Of a stretch of DNA of 64,000 nucleotides, positions 54,701 to 64,000 are shown piece by piece (position 1 is the stretch's first letter; every line of letters begins with the position of its first letter). The notes beneath the pieces were generated by a model. The model was not told the DNA's origin, did no database searches, and worked only from the letters and a program-made list of their open reading frames with translations. The position numbers and the translations under genes were made by a program. The DNA is taken from contig OX328113.1 of the NCBI GenBank assembly GCA_946811185.2, forward strand, positions 4,464,001-4,528,000, given 5' to 3'. Source of the stretch: Hippopus hippopus (lineage: Eukaryota; Mollusca; Bivalvia; Cardiida; Cardiidae).

Positions 54701-57700
54701 TTTTTCAAATACAGACTTATCAGACTTGGGCATTCTGGGTACAGAATCGGACTACTTTTTAAAACAACAACCGTTACTTCGAATTTCAAAATAAAATAAA
54801 CGTTTACTCAAAAAATGCCACCTGGTACGATTAATTCAGCTATGGTCAGCCAGCATGTAACCTATGCACCGGCCATTTATAAAAACAGCCCCTACAGGCT
54901 TGGGTAATAGCTTCTGTATAAGCCCTGACATTTCTTGTCAATAAGTAAAAATACCCTACACAAATCCTGATTTCCACGATAGTCTATATTTAGAAACTAT
55001 ATTTAAAGATGTGCAGTAATACAATAGTATTTGTAAAAACTATTTTTTCCATTTAAAATAATTAAATTTTTAGGAAATTTGGAGCAAAAAACAGGCTACA
55101 GTTTTCCACAGATGTATTGTTTATAGCCATTTTTTCCATTGCTACTTTATTAGTGGTGAGTTTTAGTTTACACATCGTGCACTAATATTATCCTGTACAG
55201 GATAGTGATGCATCATCGCAGACATGTCAAATTTTCGAAGAATATGACATGCGCAGACAACGCTTTTGGCAGCTATTGGGCCTTTAAAGTATGTTTAGAT
55301 TTCAAGCCAGGATTTTCCAAAGGCCTGTAGGGATGCTGCAATGTCAATAACTTGGTTTAACTCTTTACCAAATGACACATTTTTGGACTGGACCAAATTC
55401 AAAGCATTTGCAGACGATACATGTTGCTAAAATCCCAATTTCTGCCTTTCATGGGGTAGAAAACATTGTGGGAAAAGGAGAACATGATGGTTATTAGCAT
55501 TTTCTCCTTTATCAACAATGTTTTCAAAAACCTTATTTTTCGGGGTTGTTAAATGTCAGGGTTGTGTGGCAAAGGATTAATTATGCTGGATTGTATGCAA
55601 ATAAGTGACATCATCAGTGACATCACACCTGGTCTCATAAGAATAAACAAACAAACAAACAAACAAATACTGTATAAGTGGAAATTTTCGTGATGTGGAA
55701 ATTTTTGCGACTTGGGAATTTGAAAAATTCACAAACTTTTCTTTTCGCGTATTTTACCACAATTATACCAGCAAATAGCAAACATCTTAAATTGGCAAAC
55801 ATTTCCATACGCAAAATCAGTATTTTTCAAATTTTTCGACACGCGTATATATCCATGTATACAGTAAATAACTGAGTCAATGTTTCCTTTCTAGCTGAAA
55901 CAGAAAATCAGTGATGCAGATGGATACATCATGATTTCCTGTGAGTACAACCACTGTGTACCACCAGCTCTAACGAATCTCCTCGACCATTTTCCTGGCA
56001 GTGTTTTCTCATATAAGCCAAGCGGACTTATAACGTACTCTCCAGGTAAGATTGTTACATACAGAATATTATGCTGTCATGATTTTCCTGGTTTATGTAT
56101 TTGATTCGAGCCATGTGAGAAAATTTGGTATCGCGCAAGACCAAAGGTAGAGTGAGATGTCAAAATTTTCATGCGCAGCGAGAAGTAAATACAAGTGCCA
56201 GGAAAGTTACTACAGCATGATATTCCTTTAATTATATACCTACACCTTTCAACGAAAAAACATTGCAATTGTTGACATTTTATTCGAAAAAGGTAAGCAA
56301 AATAAAACAAATAATGGTGTATTAGCCAGTAACTGCATTGTTACGAATGGCGGATGAATATTACAGAGTGAAATTTTGATCAGTCAAATTGCATATGAAT
56401 ACATACATATTCCGCTCGTGAGTTACATCATCATTACATCATCGTACCTTATTTGGAAGAGTGTGTATATACAGATTTTTTTTCTGTCTTGTGTGATATT
56501 TTATCTGCGTGCAACGCATGTATTTCTCTGGAAAACTTTCAGGTATATAATAAAAGTCTTTATTTCATGCTTTTGGGTAATTTATCGGGAAATAGTGGTG
56601 GATTTTAAGGTTTGATAATTCATGGTTACGATAAGTGAATTAATCGTAAACATTTCCATAATGCTTCAATTGAAGGAGAAAATACATGTAGTAGTTCCCG
56701 CAGACTAGTTACCTAGGTAAACAGTGCCTACCATGTAACCAGACAGAAATATGACATATTTACGTGAATTTACCCTACATTTGTCACGCTTTACACAATA
56801 TTGTAAGGCTAGGAAAAAAAAAATACTTGTGTTTCAGGTGACCCGACAGACCCTTCCCAATGGCCACTGACTGGTACCTCTTCTTTTTTGATTTTTGCCA
56901 ATTTTGCGCTATGTGCTTCATCCCACGCCATTTTGTATAAATTATATGTCAAAGCAACAACAATGTCATTTGCCTGCGAAGTGGCAAAGTAGCACAGATT
57001 GCAGCACATACTGTGGTTGGTTTCCACCAGCTCGATGCACTCATAACCACAAAAAGAAGCAGTCCTGGGTCCGTATTCACCAACGATTCTCAAGAAATTC
57101 AAAGTCTTATTATCCAGATTTTTCCAAATATGAAAACACACCTTCTGATTGGCTAAACCAAATGGTTTAGCCAATCTGAAGTTGAGTTACTTTCAAATTT
57201 GGAAAGTCTTGCAGAATAAGACAAAGAATGTTCTCAAGAATGGTTGGTGTCTACGGACCCTGAGACTCGGGACTGTGCAGCCTGACCTGGGTTGATAGTT
57301 TTTGCAGATGGATTAAACCTTCTTTTCATCGAGCATTGCTCACTATGTAATAACACCTCTAATTTCATTTCAATATTCAGGGATATATGGTGGAATGAGG
57401 GCAGCCATGCAGTTACGAGCATTGACAGGTGAAATAGGCTGTATCAGTGTGTCCAATATCTTCGGAATTCCCAAGGTCCACGAAGCCATTGACGAAGAAG
57501 GGAACACAAAGAATGAGCACATGGAGAAAGGTAGAAAAAAAACCCCTAAATCCTTGTCATGCCAGATAGATTAGTCATGCTGTGGCAAAAGAGGGTTTGG
57601 TTTAAATGCATCTCCATGATGCATTATACCAGTTAGTCACACAATTATGGATCCATAGAATCAGTGTTGTCTTAGCAACCGGCAGAATCAAGGGTCACTT

Positions 57701-59938
57701 TACCAGACGACAGAGTAGTAGACTCCTCCAAACGGAAAGCATTTGCAGACGAAAAACGAAATGTGACCAAAAAAGAAACAAATTGATAGTTGGTTTTGGA
57801 AGGGTAGAAGACATTTTTGGGAAATGGGGTAAAATTCTAGTCACCAGTATTTTGTCATTGCCATGGTGTGACTATGACATTTGTTGTCAGTCTACGGCAA
57901 GATTTTCATAGCTCTGTCATAGCACTGTCGTCTTCATTCATATTGTCATTGTCATGGTCTGACTTTGGCATTTATAGATAGTCTACTGCAGTATTGTAAA
58001 AGCTCTGTCATACTGCTGGTGTGCCCATTCATATTGTCATTGCCATGGTGTGACTATGGCATTTGTAGTCAGTCTACGACTGTATTATCATAGCACTGTC
58101 ATACCGTGTGTGTGCACATTCATATTGTCATGGTGTGACTATGGCATTTATAGATAGTCAATGGCAGTATTGTCATAGCTCTGTCATACTTCTGTTGTCT
58201 TCATTTATATTGTCATTGTCATGGTGTGACTATGGCGTTTGTAGCCAGTCTTTGGCAGTCTTGTCATAGCTCTGTCATACTGCTAGTGAGCCCATTCATT
58301 TTGTCATTGTCATGGTGTGACTTTGGCATTTGTATTTAGTCTACGGCAGTATTGTCATAGTGCTCTTGTCTTCATTCACATTGTCATTGTCATGGTGTGA
58401 CAGACATATGTTGTCAGTCTACAGCAGTATTGTCATAACCTTGTCTTAGGGCTGTTGTCTTCACTCACATTGTCATTGTATGACTTTAACATTTCTAGTC
58501 AAGTCTACAGCGTTATTGTCGTAGTTCATTCATAGGCTGTTGTCTGTCCATATTGTGGTCATGGTGGTGTAACTGACATTTCTAGTTTGGCTACGTCAGT
58601 ATTTTCATGGCCCTGTTGCCTTCATTCCTATTGTCATCATCATGGTGTGACTTTTTCTCTTTACCAAATGACAGAACTTAAGATTGTCCAAATTGAAAGT
58701 GTTTGCTGACGAAATGATCGATGTTGATAATTTGTTGGAATTTTTTCATTGTGGGAAAAGGAGAAAATGCTGCTTACCAGCATTTTGTCCTTTTCCTACA
58801 TTTTCCAAAGCTTTGTTCCTCTGGGTAATTAAAAGTCAGGATTTTGTGGCAAAGGGTTAACATTTCTAGTGGTTACTCAAGTTATTTACTTTGCATAAAG
58901 GCTAGGTGGTAGCTATCAAAAGGGGTATCCATACAACAGGGGCAAGTAAACCTGGAATATTTTACACAGTTATGCCCCCTTTTTTCAACTGAATTTCCAC
59001 TGAAAGAAGGACTAATAGTAGAGCATAAGCATGAGATGCTTTCGTTTTGCATGTCTTGTTGAAAAATAACCTTTGGACACAACTCTTTGCCAAATACAGC
59101 CAAGCCTCAGAAGTGCAGTTGGTAGCGCACAGTTTAAGTTCGTTTGGCAAAAATTTTCGGAACAGAGTGAGAACAAGTTTGGTGTGACGGGGGTATAAAG
59201 AAACTCTAGAAAAGCACTGATAGGTGCACTAGCCACTGTAACTGAAATAATGTGAAAATGGCATTAAACACCATATAACAACAACAATGAAACAAAAGAA
59301 TTTTGAAATTGTCCAAAATGAAAGTATTTGCCGATGAGAAATTAGAGATGGCTCTACTAGTTTATCCCTGAAAGGATTGACAACATTGTAGGAAAAGGGG
59401 AAAATGCTGGTTACCAGCATTTTTCCCTTTTCCCACAATGTTTTCAAAAGCTTTTTATCTAGGGGTTGATGAAACACAGGCTTGCTTGGTAAAGGATGTA
59501 TACATATACTTAACCCCTTTCCAAACAATCCCTGGTTTTTACGATGCTGGGAAAGAAGGCTTTTGAAAACATTGGAAAAGGAGAAAATGCTGTTTACCAG
59601 CATTTTCTCCTTTTCCCACAATGTTTTCTACCCATAGACAAGAATCATCATTTGTATTACATTTGTCATCTGTAAACGCTTTCAATTTGATATAGTCCAA
59701 AATCCAAAATTTTGTCAAAATCCAAATTTTGTCCAAAATTTTGTCATTTGGTAAAGTGCCTTTTGAGCCGTGCGCCTCTGTGGTGCATTTCACTTGATTA
59801 TGGATCCATGAAATAGATTTTGTCTAGCAAAAGACAAAGTTTCGCTGTTTTGCAGGTCTTGAGAAAATGGTCGGTCAGCTTGAATGGATGGCGCGTGCTA
59901 TGAAAAACCATCGAAACAGCTGTGGAACGCCCAAATAA
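51597..59938 (+). CDS. NAD(P)H-dependent FMN/quinone reductase-like flavoprotein, 5 exons, 203 aa
   Basis: Exons 51597-51732, 54550-54641, 55895-56045, 57381-57530 and 59856-59938 join to 612 nt, an uninterrupted 203-aa frame with matching phases (1, 0, 1, 1). Residues 8-20 (KFVVFLGSTREGR) are the first beta strand and the FMN phosphate loop. Residues 86-109 carry GYIMISCEYNHCVPPALTNL plus LDHF, the family's EYNxxxPxxLxNxLD signature that contacts the flavin. Residues 126-140 (PGIYGGMRAAMQLRA) and 146-157 (GCISVSNIFGIP) match the C-terminal flavodoxin-fold core. Length is normal for the NADPH-dependent FMN reductase family (about 180-210 aa). No signal peptide or membrane segment is seen, so the enzyme is expected to be cytosolic, reducing FMN or quinones with NAD(P)H. 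The exact substrate cannot be inferred. Introns are packed with MITEs. Confidence 0.93.
51930..52345 (-). mobile_element. Family K element in intron 1, reverse
   Basis: AGGATATTTGTTTTTTATGG, CAAAATTTATTTCATAAAGT, GGTAAATGACTTCATATTTC, CCATCTGGTTGAGAGGCATT and GGTCGTAACCATGAAATATT. It is an inverted relative of 53262-53730. Confidence 0.75.
52478..52697 (-). mobile_element. Family A MITE in intron 1
   Basis: ATTCTAGACTTGTCCAAATT, a perfect core around CTGGTTACCAGCATTTTCTC, and TCGGGATTGTGTGGTAAAGG. Confidence 0.88.
52990..53255. mobile_element. Family A MITE remnants in intron 1
   Basis: A reverse copy (about 52990-53160, core with ATGCTAGTTACCGGCATTTT) shares its TTAA with the left end of another copy (53157-53255, TTAACCCCTTTACACAACAA), which breaks off where family K begins. 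A matching right-arm remnant (TTTCCTTTTGTCCCCCAATA ... AAAGTCGGTATTGTTTTTTAA) lies at 53738-53808. Confidence 0.75.
53262..53730 (+). mobile_element. Family K element in intron 1, forward
   Basis: AAGGTTTGACAATTCATGGT, ATGTAGTAGTTCCCCTAGAT, AACCAGATGGAACATATGAG, ATTTACCCTACATTTCTCAT, and AATTTATTTCATCTCGAGA. A shorter copy is at 56585-56805. Confidence 0.78.
53806..54018 (-). mobile_element. Family H TTAA MITE, reverse, in intron 1
   Basis: Flanked by TTAA (TTTTTAACCTTTAGGCTGC ... TAGCAGGATACGAGTTAA). An internal hairpin (GACAGTGTAGATCAAGATCA / AATCTACACTGTCTGATA) and TCAGACTGCACAGAATGT. Confidence 0.82.
54015..54515. mobile_element. Family A MITE trio in intron 1
   Basis: A compact foldback (54015-54174), a reverse copy (about 54238-54451, ending TCGGGATTGTGTGGGAAAGG) and a fragment (54463-54515, GAAAACATTGTGGTAAAAGG) crowd the acceptor of exon 2. 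Confidence 0.78.
54550..54641 (+). CDS. FMN reductase-like gene, exon 2
   Basis: Acceptor TCCTCTTCAG; donor CAG|GTACTT. It encodes DPVEYDLPLLKKPIHFYG and following residues to NVPNVLNQ (46-76). The split Asp is completed from exon 1. This is the loop-rich region after the second strand of the fold. A family A MITE fragment ends about 35 bp upstream. Confidence 0.92.
54642..55356. other. Intron 2, unclassified part
   Basis: AT-rich intronic sequence with no recognised repeat. Confidence 0.5.
55357..55580 (-). mobile_element. Family A MITE in intron 2, TTAA-flanked
   Basis: TTAACTCTTTACCAAATGAC ... GGTTGTGTGGCAAAGGATTA / A. TTAA is present at both ends. Confidence 0.88.
55895..56045 (+). CDS. 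FMN reductase-like gene, exon 3
   Basis: Acceptor TTCCTTTCTAG; donor CCAG|GTAAGA. It encodes residues 77-126 with the EYNH..P..LTNLLDH flavin signature. It is the most diagnostic exon. Confidence 0.94.
56585..56805 (+). mobile_element. Family K fragment in intron 3
   Basis: AAGGTTTGATAATTCATGGT, ATGTAGTAGTTCCCGCAGAC, AAACAGTGCCTACCATGTAA, ATTTACCCTACATTTGTCAC. Confidence 0.75.
57060..57240. repeat. Inverted repeat in intron 3
   Basis: A short-loop foldback near 57110-57210: CTTATTATCCAGATTTTTCC ... GGAAAGTCTTGCAGAATAAG, with GGCTAAACCA / TGGTTTAGCC at its centre (57151-57173). A family F fragment follows (about 57265-57345). Confidence 0.7.
57381..57530 (+). CDS. FMN reductase-like gene, exon 4
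   Basis: Acceptor TCAATATTCAG; donor AAAG|GTAGAA. It encodes residues 127-176: GIYGGMRAAMQLRALTGEIG, then the IFGIPKVHEAIDEEGN segment typical of the family. Confidence 0.94.
57572..57857. mobile_element. Family F and family A fragments in intron 4
   Basis: A family F left half (57572-57690: TCATGCTGTGGCAAAAGAGG, ATGCATCTCCATGATGCATT) and a reverse family A fragment (about 57695-57857: GGAAAGCATTTGCAGACGAA, AGTCACCAGTATTTTG). Confidence 0.7.
57850..58655 (+). repeat. ~90-bp tandem repeat in intron 4
   Basis: Eight to nine units share CATTGTCATGGTGTGACT, TGGCATTTGTAGTCAGTC, GGCAGTATTGTCATAGC and CTGTCATACTGCTG. Spacing of CATGGT is 90, 91, 85, 91, 91 and 80 bp. Confidence 0.9.
58657..58860 (-). 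mobile_element. Family A MITE in intron 4
   Basis: CTCTTTACCAAATGACAGAA, AATTGAAAGTGTTTGCTGAC, a core around GCTTACCAGCATTTTGTC, and TTTTGTGGCAAAGGGTTAA. Confidence 0.85.
58865..59285 (+). mobile_element. Family L fragment and SINE B2 fragment
   Basis: Family L at 58865-59000 (GGGGTATCCATACAACAGGG). A SINE at 59105-59285 has a decayed head (GTGCAGTTGGTAGCGCACAG), GATAGGTGCACTAGCCACTG and AACACCATATAACAACAAC. Confidence 0.7.
59288..59850. mobile_element. Two family A MITEs and a family F scrap before exon 5
   Basis: A reverse copy (59288-59496) and a forward copy (59510-59759) with a small internal duplication of AAAATCCAAAATTTTGTC-type sequence. A family F scrap (59762-59850) runs up to the exon 5 acceptor region. 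Confidence 0.8.
59856..59938 (+). CDS. FMN reductase-like gene, exon 5 (terminal)
   Basis: Acceptor TCGCTGTTTTGCAG. It encodes residues 177-203 (LEKMVGQLEWMARAMKNH.., the last helix) and the TAA stop. The 3' UTR must end within or beyond the family A MITE that starts about 35 bp downstream. No canonical AATAAA lies between. Confidence 0.93.
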
Positions 59939-59971
59939 GGGTGGCAGAATCAAGATCTGATTAGGGAGGTC

Positions 59972-60391
59972 AATTAACACATTAATATACAATCCCGTAT
60001 TTTCATGATTAAGAGAAAGAAGGCTTTTGAAAAGAGAACGGAAAAAGGTTAAAATGCTGGTTACCAGTCCTTTTTTTCCCCCTTTTCTCATGATGTTAAA
60101 ATGCTGGTTACTAGTATTTTTTTCCCTTTTCTCGTGATGTTTTCGTAAGCTTTTACCCTCAAGGTCGTTAAAACATGGCAATATTTGTTTACCCTTTACC
60201 ACATAATCCAAAGTTTTAACGACCCTGAGGAAGAATACATTATGATGAAATTATTTTTGGTGATAGGGTAGAAAACATTGTGATAAAAGGAGAAAATGCT
60301 GGTTACCAGCATTTTCTCCTTTTCCCACATTGTTTTCAAAAGCCTCCTCTTTCAGGGTCATTAAAAGTCCCCATTGTTTGGTAAAGGATTA
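59972..60391. mobile_element. Two family A MITEs downstream of the gene
   Basis: A copy with a duplicated central arm (59972-60193) is followed by one at 60190-60391 (TACCCTTTACCACATAATCC ... CCATTGTTTGGTAAAGGATT / AA). Confidence 0.8.
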
Positions 60392-60559
60392 AATAGTTAA
60401 TTTGGCTCGCACCAGCATGGCACATCTTTTACGATCTGATCTGTATCCTTTATTGTGAACAAAAGATAGATATTAATTTGCTTGGCTCTTTTCGAAGAAA
60501 ATATCGAGCTATTGTCATAGCCTTGTTGTTGTCACCATCGTGCCAAAACTTTCGACATT

Positions 60560-61040
60560 TTATATCTTTGTTGTTACTGAAAATATTTACTTCAAACTTG
60601 AACAAGATTTTAATTATCAGAAGGGGAACCCATACAACAGGGGCAGGTAACCATCAAAATATTTTTGACACAGTTATGCCCCTTTCCAACTTAAAATTTC
60701 ACTGAAAATCAATTTATTTCCGAATTAAACACAGCTGCAGCTGAGTGTTTGCACTGACATGCTGTGCCCTTGTTTATTTGTTATTATTCCCCGCCGAAGG
60801 TGGAGGGATATAGTTTTAGCATTGTCCGTCCGTCCGTGTGTCCGTCCAGGAGAATATCTCCAATACAATTGGATGGAATTTTGTGAAACTTTATACATGT
60901 GTACAATAACCCATTCCGCCAATATTCTTCTTTTTTTTATGATTCGATGAAAAATGGCTGACTATGAGCGATTTTAAGTTACACATTCAAGTAAATTTTT
61001 TGGTGGGGGATATCATTTCAACGGAATTGTTTGTTGGTTT
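60560..61040 (+). mobile_element. Family L repeat and a hairpin-headed element
   Basis: Family L at 60560-60780. A Pearl-like head at about 60785 has ATTCCCCGCCGAAGGTGGAG, then GTCCGTCCGTCCGTGTGTCC and ACAATTGGATGGAATTTTGT. No 3' end is visible. Confidence 0.65.
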
Positions 61041-61089
61041 TGTTTTTGCAGTGTTTTCTTTGAATTGATCTACCTTATGCGAGAATGAA

Positions 61090-61350
61090 TTTTCAGATAC
61101 ATCCTCTGTGAAAAGGGGGTTTAATGCATCAGCAAAAAGTATCGACCCTGGTCAGTCTGCGCAGGTTTACCCGGGCGGAAACTCTGCGCTGTTGGTAAAT
61201 TTTCTACATGTCAAAGGACCATTCTTCCTCAGGATTTGGCTGGTTGTTGGACGAAACATATTTTATGGATCCAAAATTATGTGATGACCTGCTTGCTATG
61301 ATGGATCACAGAGATGCATTAAACCGCCTTATGCAAGAACATGGCTTATT
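61090..61350 (-). mobile_element. Family F MITE, reverse
   Basis: TCTGTGAAAAGGGGGTTTAA, CCTGGTCAGTCTGCGCAGG, TACATGTCAAAGGACCATTC, AATTATGTGATGACCTGC, and TGCAAGAACATGGCT. Confidence 0.85.
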
Positions 61351-61475
61351 TGCCGATTTGTATTGTGCTTGTATTATAGTTCTTGGAACTGATCTACATT
61401 GTTTTCTATTTCTACCTATAGTGGCATAAATTATAAATTGATACATTCGTTAGACATACAACTTATTTTGTGTTT

Positions 61476-61690
61476 AAAACTCTTTACCAGATGATAAAAT
61501 TGTAGACTAGTTCAAATTGAAAGCATTTGCAGACTACAGTTAGAAATGAAATGCTGCTAAAATGATGCAAGACTTGTCTTTCTAAAAGTATACAAGATTG
61601 TTGGAAAAGGAGAAAATGCTGGTAACCAGCATTTTCTCCTTTTCCCCCAGTGTTTTCAGAAGTTTTTTTTGTCAAGGGAATTATTTGATA
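61476..61690 (-). mobile_element. Family A MITE
   Basis: AAAACTCTTTACCAGATGAT, AATTGAAAGCATTTGCAGAC, a core with ATGCTGGTAACCAGCATTTT, TTTTCCCCCAGTGTTTTC. The end is damaged. Confidence 0.82.
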
Positions 61691-61847
61691 AAACAGTTAA
61701 AAACTTAAAGAAAATTATTGTTTAAGTTTTTTGAGTATCAGACTTGCAGTTTTATTCTTTAAATTGATCCGTTTTATTTCTACCAACAGTGCCATACAAC
61801 ATGAATTTTGTATTGCTTATATGTATAGCATATTGTAAACTTTTAAT

Positions 61848-62033
61848 GAGACAGAAAATTTTAGACCTGTCCAATATTGTAAGAACTTGCAGATAACAAA
61901 TAAAATTTGGCTCAAGTGGGGGAACATGGACTGCGAAAGGAAAGAAAAAATTGTGCAAAGGGGAAAATGCTGGTTGCTGGCATTTTTTCTTTTTCCCGCA
62001 ATGTTTTTAAAAGCATTTTTGTCGGGAGAATTG
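61848..62033 (-). mobile_element. Family A MITE, damaged
   Basis: AGAAAATTTTAGACCTGTCC, AACTTGCAGATAACAAATAA and a core around TGCTGGTTGCTGGCATTTTT, running up to a SINE at 62035. Confidence 0.7.
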
Positions 62034-62034
62034 G

Positions 62035-62300
62035 CCCGCCCAGGTAGCTCAGTGGTTAGTGTATCAGACTGGTGATCTGGTGGTTGTGAGTTTGATACCC
62101 AGTTGAAGCAAACTTTCTCTGTGGCAATTTTTCGCCTCTCACCACTGATGCATGTGAGAAAGTAGTCAGTGACTTGGAAAGAAAGTTGTGTGAGTACTGG
62201 TGTGAGAGAGCCAGAAAACACATGCATAGGTGCACTGACCACCGTGATATGACCTAAGCTTTTAGAATGGCATTAAACTCCAATTCAATCAATAAATAAA
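62035..62300 (+). mobile_element. tRNA-derived SINE (family B), full length
   Basis: Head CCGCCCAGGTAGCTCAGTGG with box B GGTTGTGAGTTTGATACCC; body TTTTTCGCCTCTCACCACTG, GAAAGAAAGTTGTGTGAGTA, AGAAAACACATGCATAGGTG; tail ATTCAATCAATAAATAAA. Confidence 0.92.
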
Positions 62301-62487
62301 AACACAATCAGAGGAATTGTTTTGTAAAGTTGGTTTAATTTTATAGCTAGAATTGCTTTTGGTTTTTAGTATCAGGGATGAGGTTTTACTGTATTGATAC
62401 TAGTAGTTTGATATTATTTTCTTTTTCTACCAAAAGTGCCATGAAAAATGTGAATGATATATTGTTTATGTGTAGCTTATTGTATCC

Positions 62488-62589
62488 TAAACTTTTTACT
62501 ATACAAAAATTTTAGATTTGTTGATTAAGAATTTGCAGATAACAAGCAAAAATTTGGTTCACTGAAAGAGGAAGAGGAAAAAAAAAAAT

Positions 62590-62624
<35 letters not shown>

Positions 62625-62980
62625 AATAAAAAATGGGTAGAGGGGAAAATGCTGGTTGCCAACATTTTCTCCTTTTCTCATGTTTTCAGAAGTGCACTTT
62701 TTGTCAGGGGAATTTTTTCGTAAAAAGGGTTTTAAGTTAGTATCAGGGATGAGGTTTTACTCAATGGATCATTTGATATACTTTTTTTTTGTACCAAAAA
62801 ATGTGAATGATATCTTGCTTGTATTTGTAGCTTGTTGTTTGTACAGCCCTTTACTGCCGATCAATTTTAGACTTGTCCATTATTATAATATTTTGCGGAC
62901 TGACAAATAAGATTTGGCTCAAATGATGGAATTTGGTCTCTGAAAGGGTAGAAAAACAATGTGGGTAAAGGTTCGAACAA
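62488..62980 (-). mobile_element. Two decayed family A MITEs with (CA)n/(TA)n expansion
   Basis: A copy at 62488-62735 carries a (CA)n-(TA)n microsatellite (62590-62622) just before its left core arm. A second, core-less copy lies at about 62845-62980. Confidence 0.65.
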
Positions 62981-63466
62981 ATATCTTATAATTTAATGCT
63001 AAACCAAATAAGCCTGTGGGATCCTGTATAGAGGACTTTTAAGATCATTGTGGAATAAGGAGAAAATGGACATAGTTAGTTCATAGGTCTTAGTTATTCC
63101 TTTTTTAGCAATGTTTGTATCCCTATAAGACAAATCAAATTATTTACGTCATATTTGAGTTTTACCAACATAGACTGTCTTAGATTTAGTTTTTGGTACA
63201 GACATAATCCACTTTTAGATGTTTTTTCTGAGATTTTTATTATCAGACATGGAAGTCCATTTGAACCTGATGGTTAAAATATCAGCGACATTTAAATCAA
63301 AAGAGTAGATGATCTAGTATGTTTGATTTTACATCAAAAATAGATCACTGGAGCAACTATTTTTGTAATTTTAGGAAGAGATTGAAGCATTGTTTTATTT
63401 TAGAGTATATTTTACTTATTTGTATTTTATCATATTTTATTTAAAAGTGCATTTTATCAAATTTGT
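62981..63466. other. Unclassified intergenic
   Basis: AT-rich, with a weak family A echo at 63000-63070. Confidence 0.4.
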
Positions 63467-63678
63467 TTTAACCCCTTAGCAACCATCCCATGCTTTAACA
63501 ATCCTTGGTTAAGAGGCTTTTGAAAACATTGTAGGAAAAGGAGAAAATGCAGATAACCAGCATTTTCTCCTTTTCCTGCAATGTTTTCTGTTATCAGAAA
63601 GATCCTGTCATTATAGCCACATTTAGTTTAATGTCTGCAACTGCTTTCGATTTGGACAAATTTTGTTGTCAGGTACTA
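63467..63678 (+). mobile_element. Family A MITE
   Basis: TTTTAACCCCTTAGCAACCA, a core with AGATAACCAGCATTTTCTCC, and ACTGCTTTCGATTTGGAC. The right terminus is decayed. Confidence 0.82.
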
Positions 63679-63832
63679 TGACTATACAGAGTAGTGGGTG
63701 TGACGGGAGAATAAGGTAGATATGTGTAGTACAAGGTACGATAAAAAAGTTCTCTGCCAAATGTACTTAGATTCAATGCACTGACACAAAATCCTGATCA
63801 GTCAATAATTTAATCTTATTGAAAGTTGTATA

Positions 63833-64000
63833 GTTAAGTTTTAACAGATTTATTTCACACTGATTGAGAAACAGTTCTTACAACTTGTATTAATCTCTCT
63901 CGATTCTGCTTCCTGGGAACTACACCAGTACTCGCACCAAATGTGCGGGCCAATGAAAGATCCCAAAGTTGACACCAGCTCCCGGATATTGAACTCGGGA
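63833..64000 (-). mobile_element. tRNA-derived SINE (family C), reverse, cut by window end
   Basis: TTGAGAAACAGTTCTTAC, CTTCCTGGGAACTACACCAG, GGGCCAATGAAAGATCCCAA, and the box B complement TATTGAACTCGGGA at the edge. Confidence 0.85.

Overview
This is animal nuclear DNA with short exons, long AT-rich introns and very dense repeats; nothing bacterial or organellar is visible. The repeat set (tRNA-headed SINEs with a conserved tail, Pearl/Helitron-like elements with tandem cores, TTAA-flanked hairpin MITEs) points to a bivalve mollusc, probably a clam-like heterodont. That assignment is inference from repeat style, because no species marker is present.

Genes. The best-supported locus is a complete plus-strand gene at 51597-59938. 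It is a five-exon NAD(P)H-dependent FMN/quinone reductase-like flavoprotein of 203 aa, whose splice phases and flavodoxin-fold motifs fit at every junction. The left half holds scattered plus-strand exons (1704-1862, 3816-3882, 12633-12706 and a terminal exon 28066-28129) that probably form the 3' part of one unrecognised host gene. The last two join in phase across a 15 kb intron. Weaker candidates are a basic, charged exon at the left edge (3-140) and a possible mini-gene with exons at 5879, 6479 and 10227. A 5'-truncated non-LTR retrotransposon with an intact RNase H ORF (28207-29331) lies about 80 bp after the stop codon of the first gene.

Layout. 0-5 kb: exons, Pearl-like elements and two SINEs. 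5-13 kb: mini-gene candidate, MITEs and a ~480-bp higher-order tandem repeat (10.6-11.85 kb). 13-18.5 kb: a foldback repeat, a ~300-bp tandem element and a SINE with clean target duplication. 19.2-24.3 kb: two arrays of a 145-bp repeat. 24.7-26.6 kb: two further hairpin-ended elements. 27-30.4 kb: SINE, terminal exon, LINE and a 185-bp tandem array. 31-50 kb: intergenic, dominated by TTAA-flanked palindromic MITEs (with two self-insertions at 37.6-38.3 kb) and reverse SINEs. 51.5-60 kb: the reductase gene, its introns full of the same MITEs, an opposed pair of ~450-bp elements and a ~90-bp tandem array. 60-64 kb: more MITEs and SINEs.

The window is about 3% identifiable coding sequence. Most long ORFs are shadows of repeats. 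The true exons are short and are recovered only by splice-site and phase reasoning.
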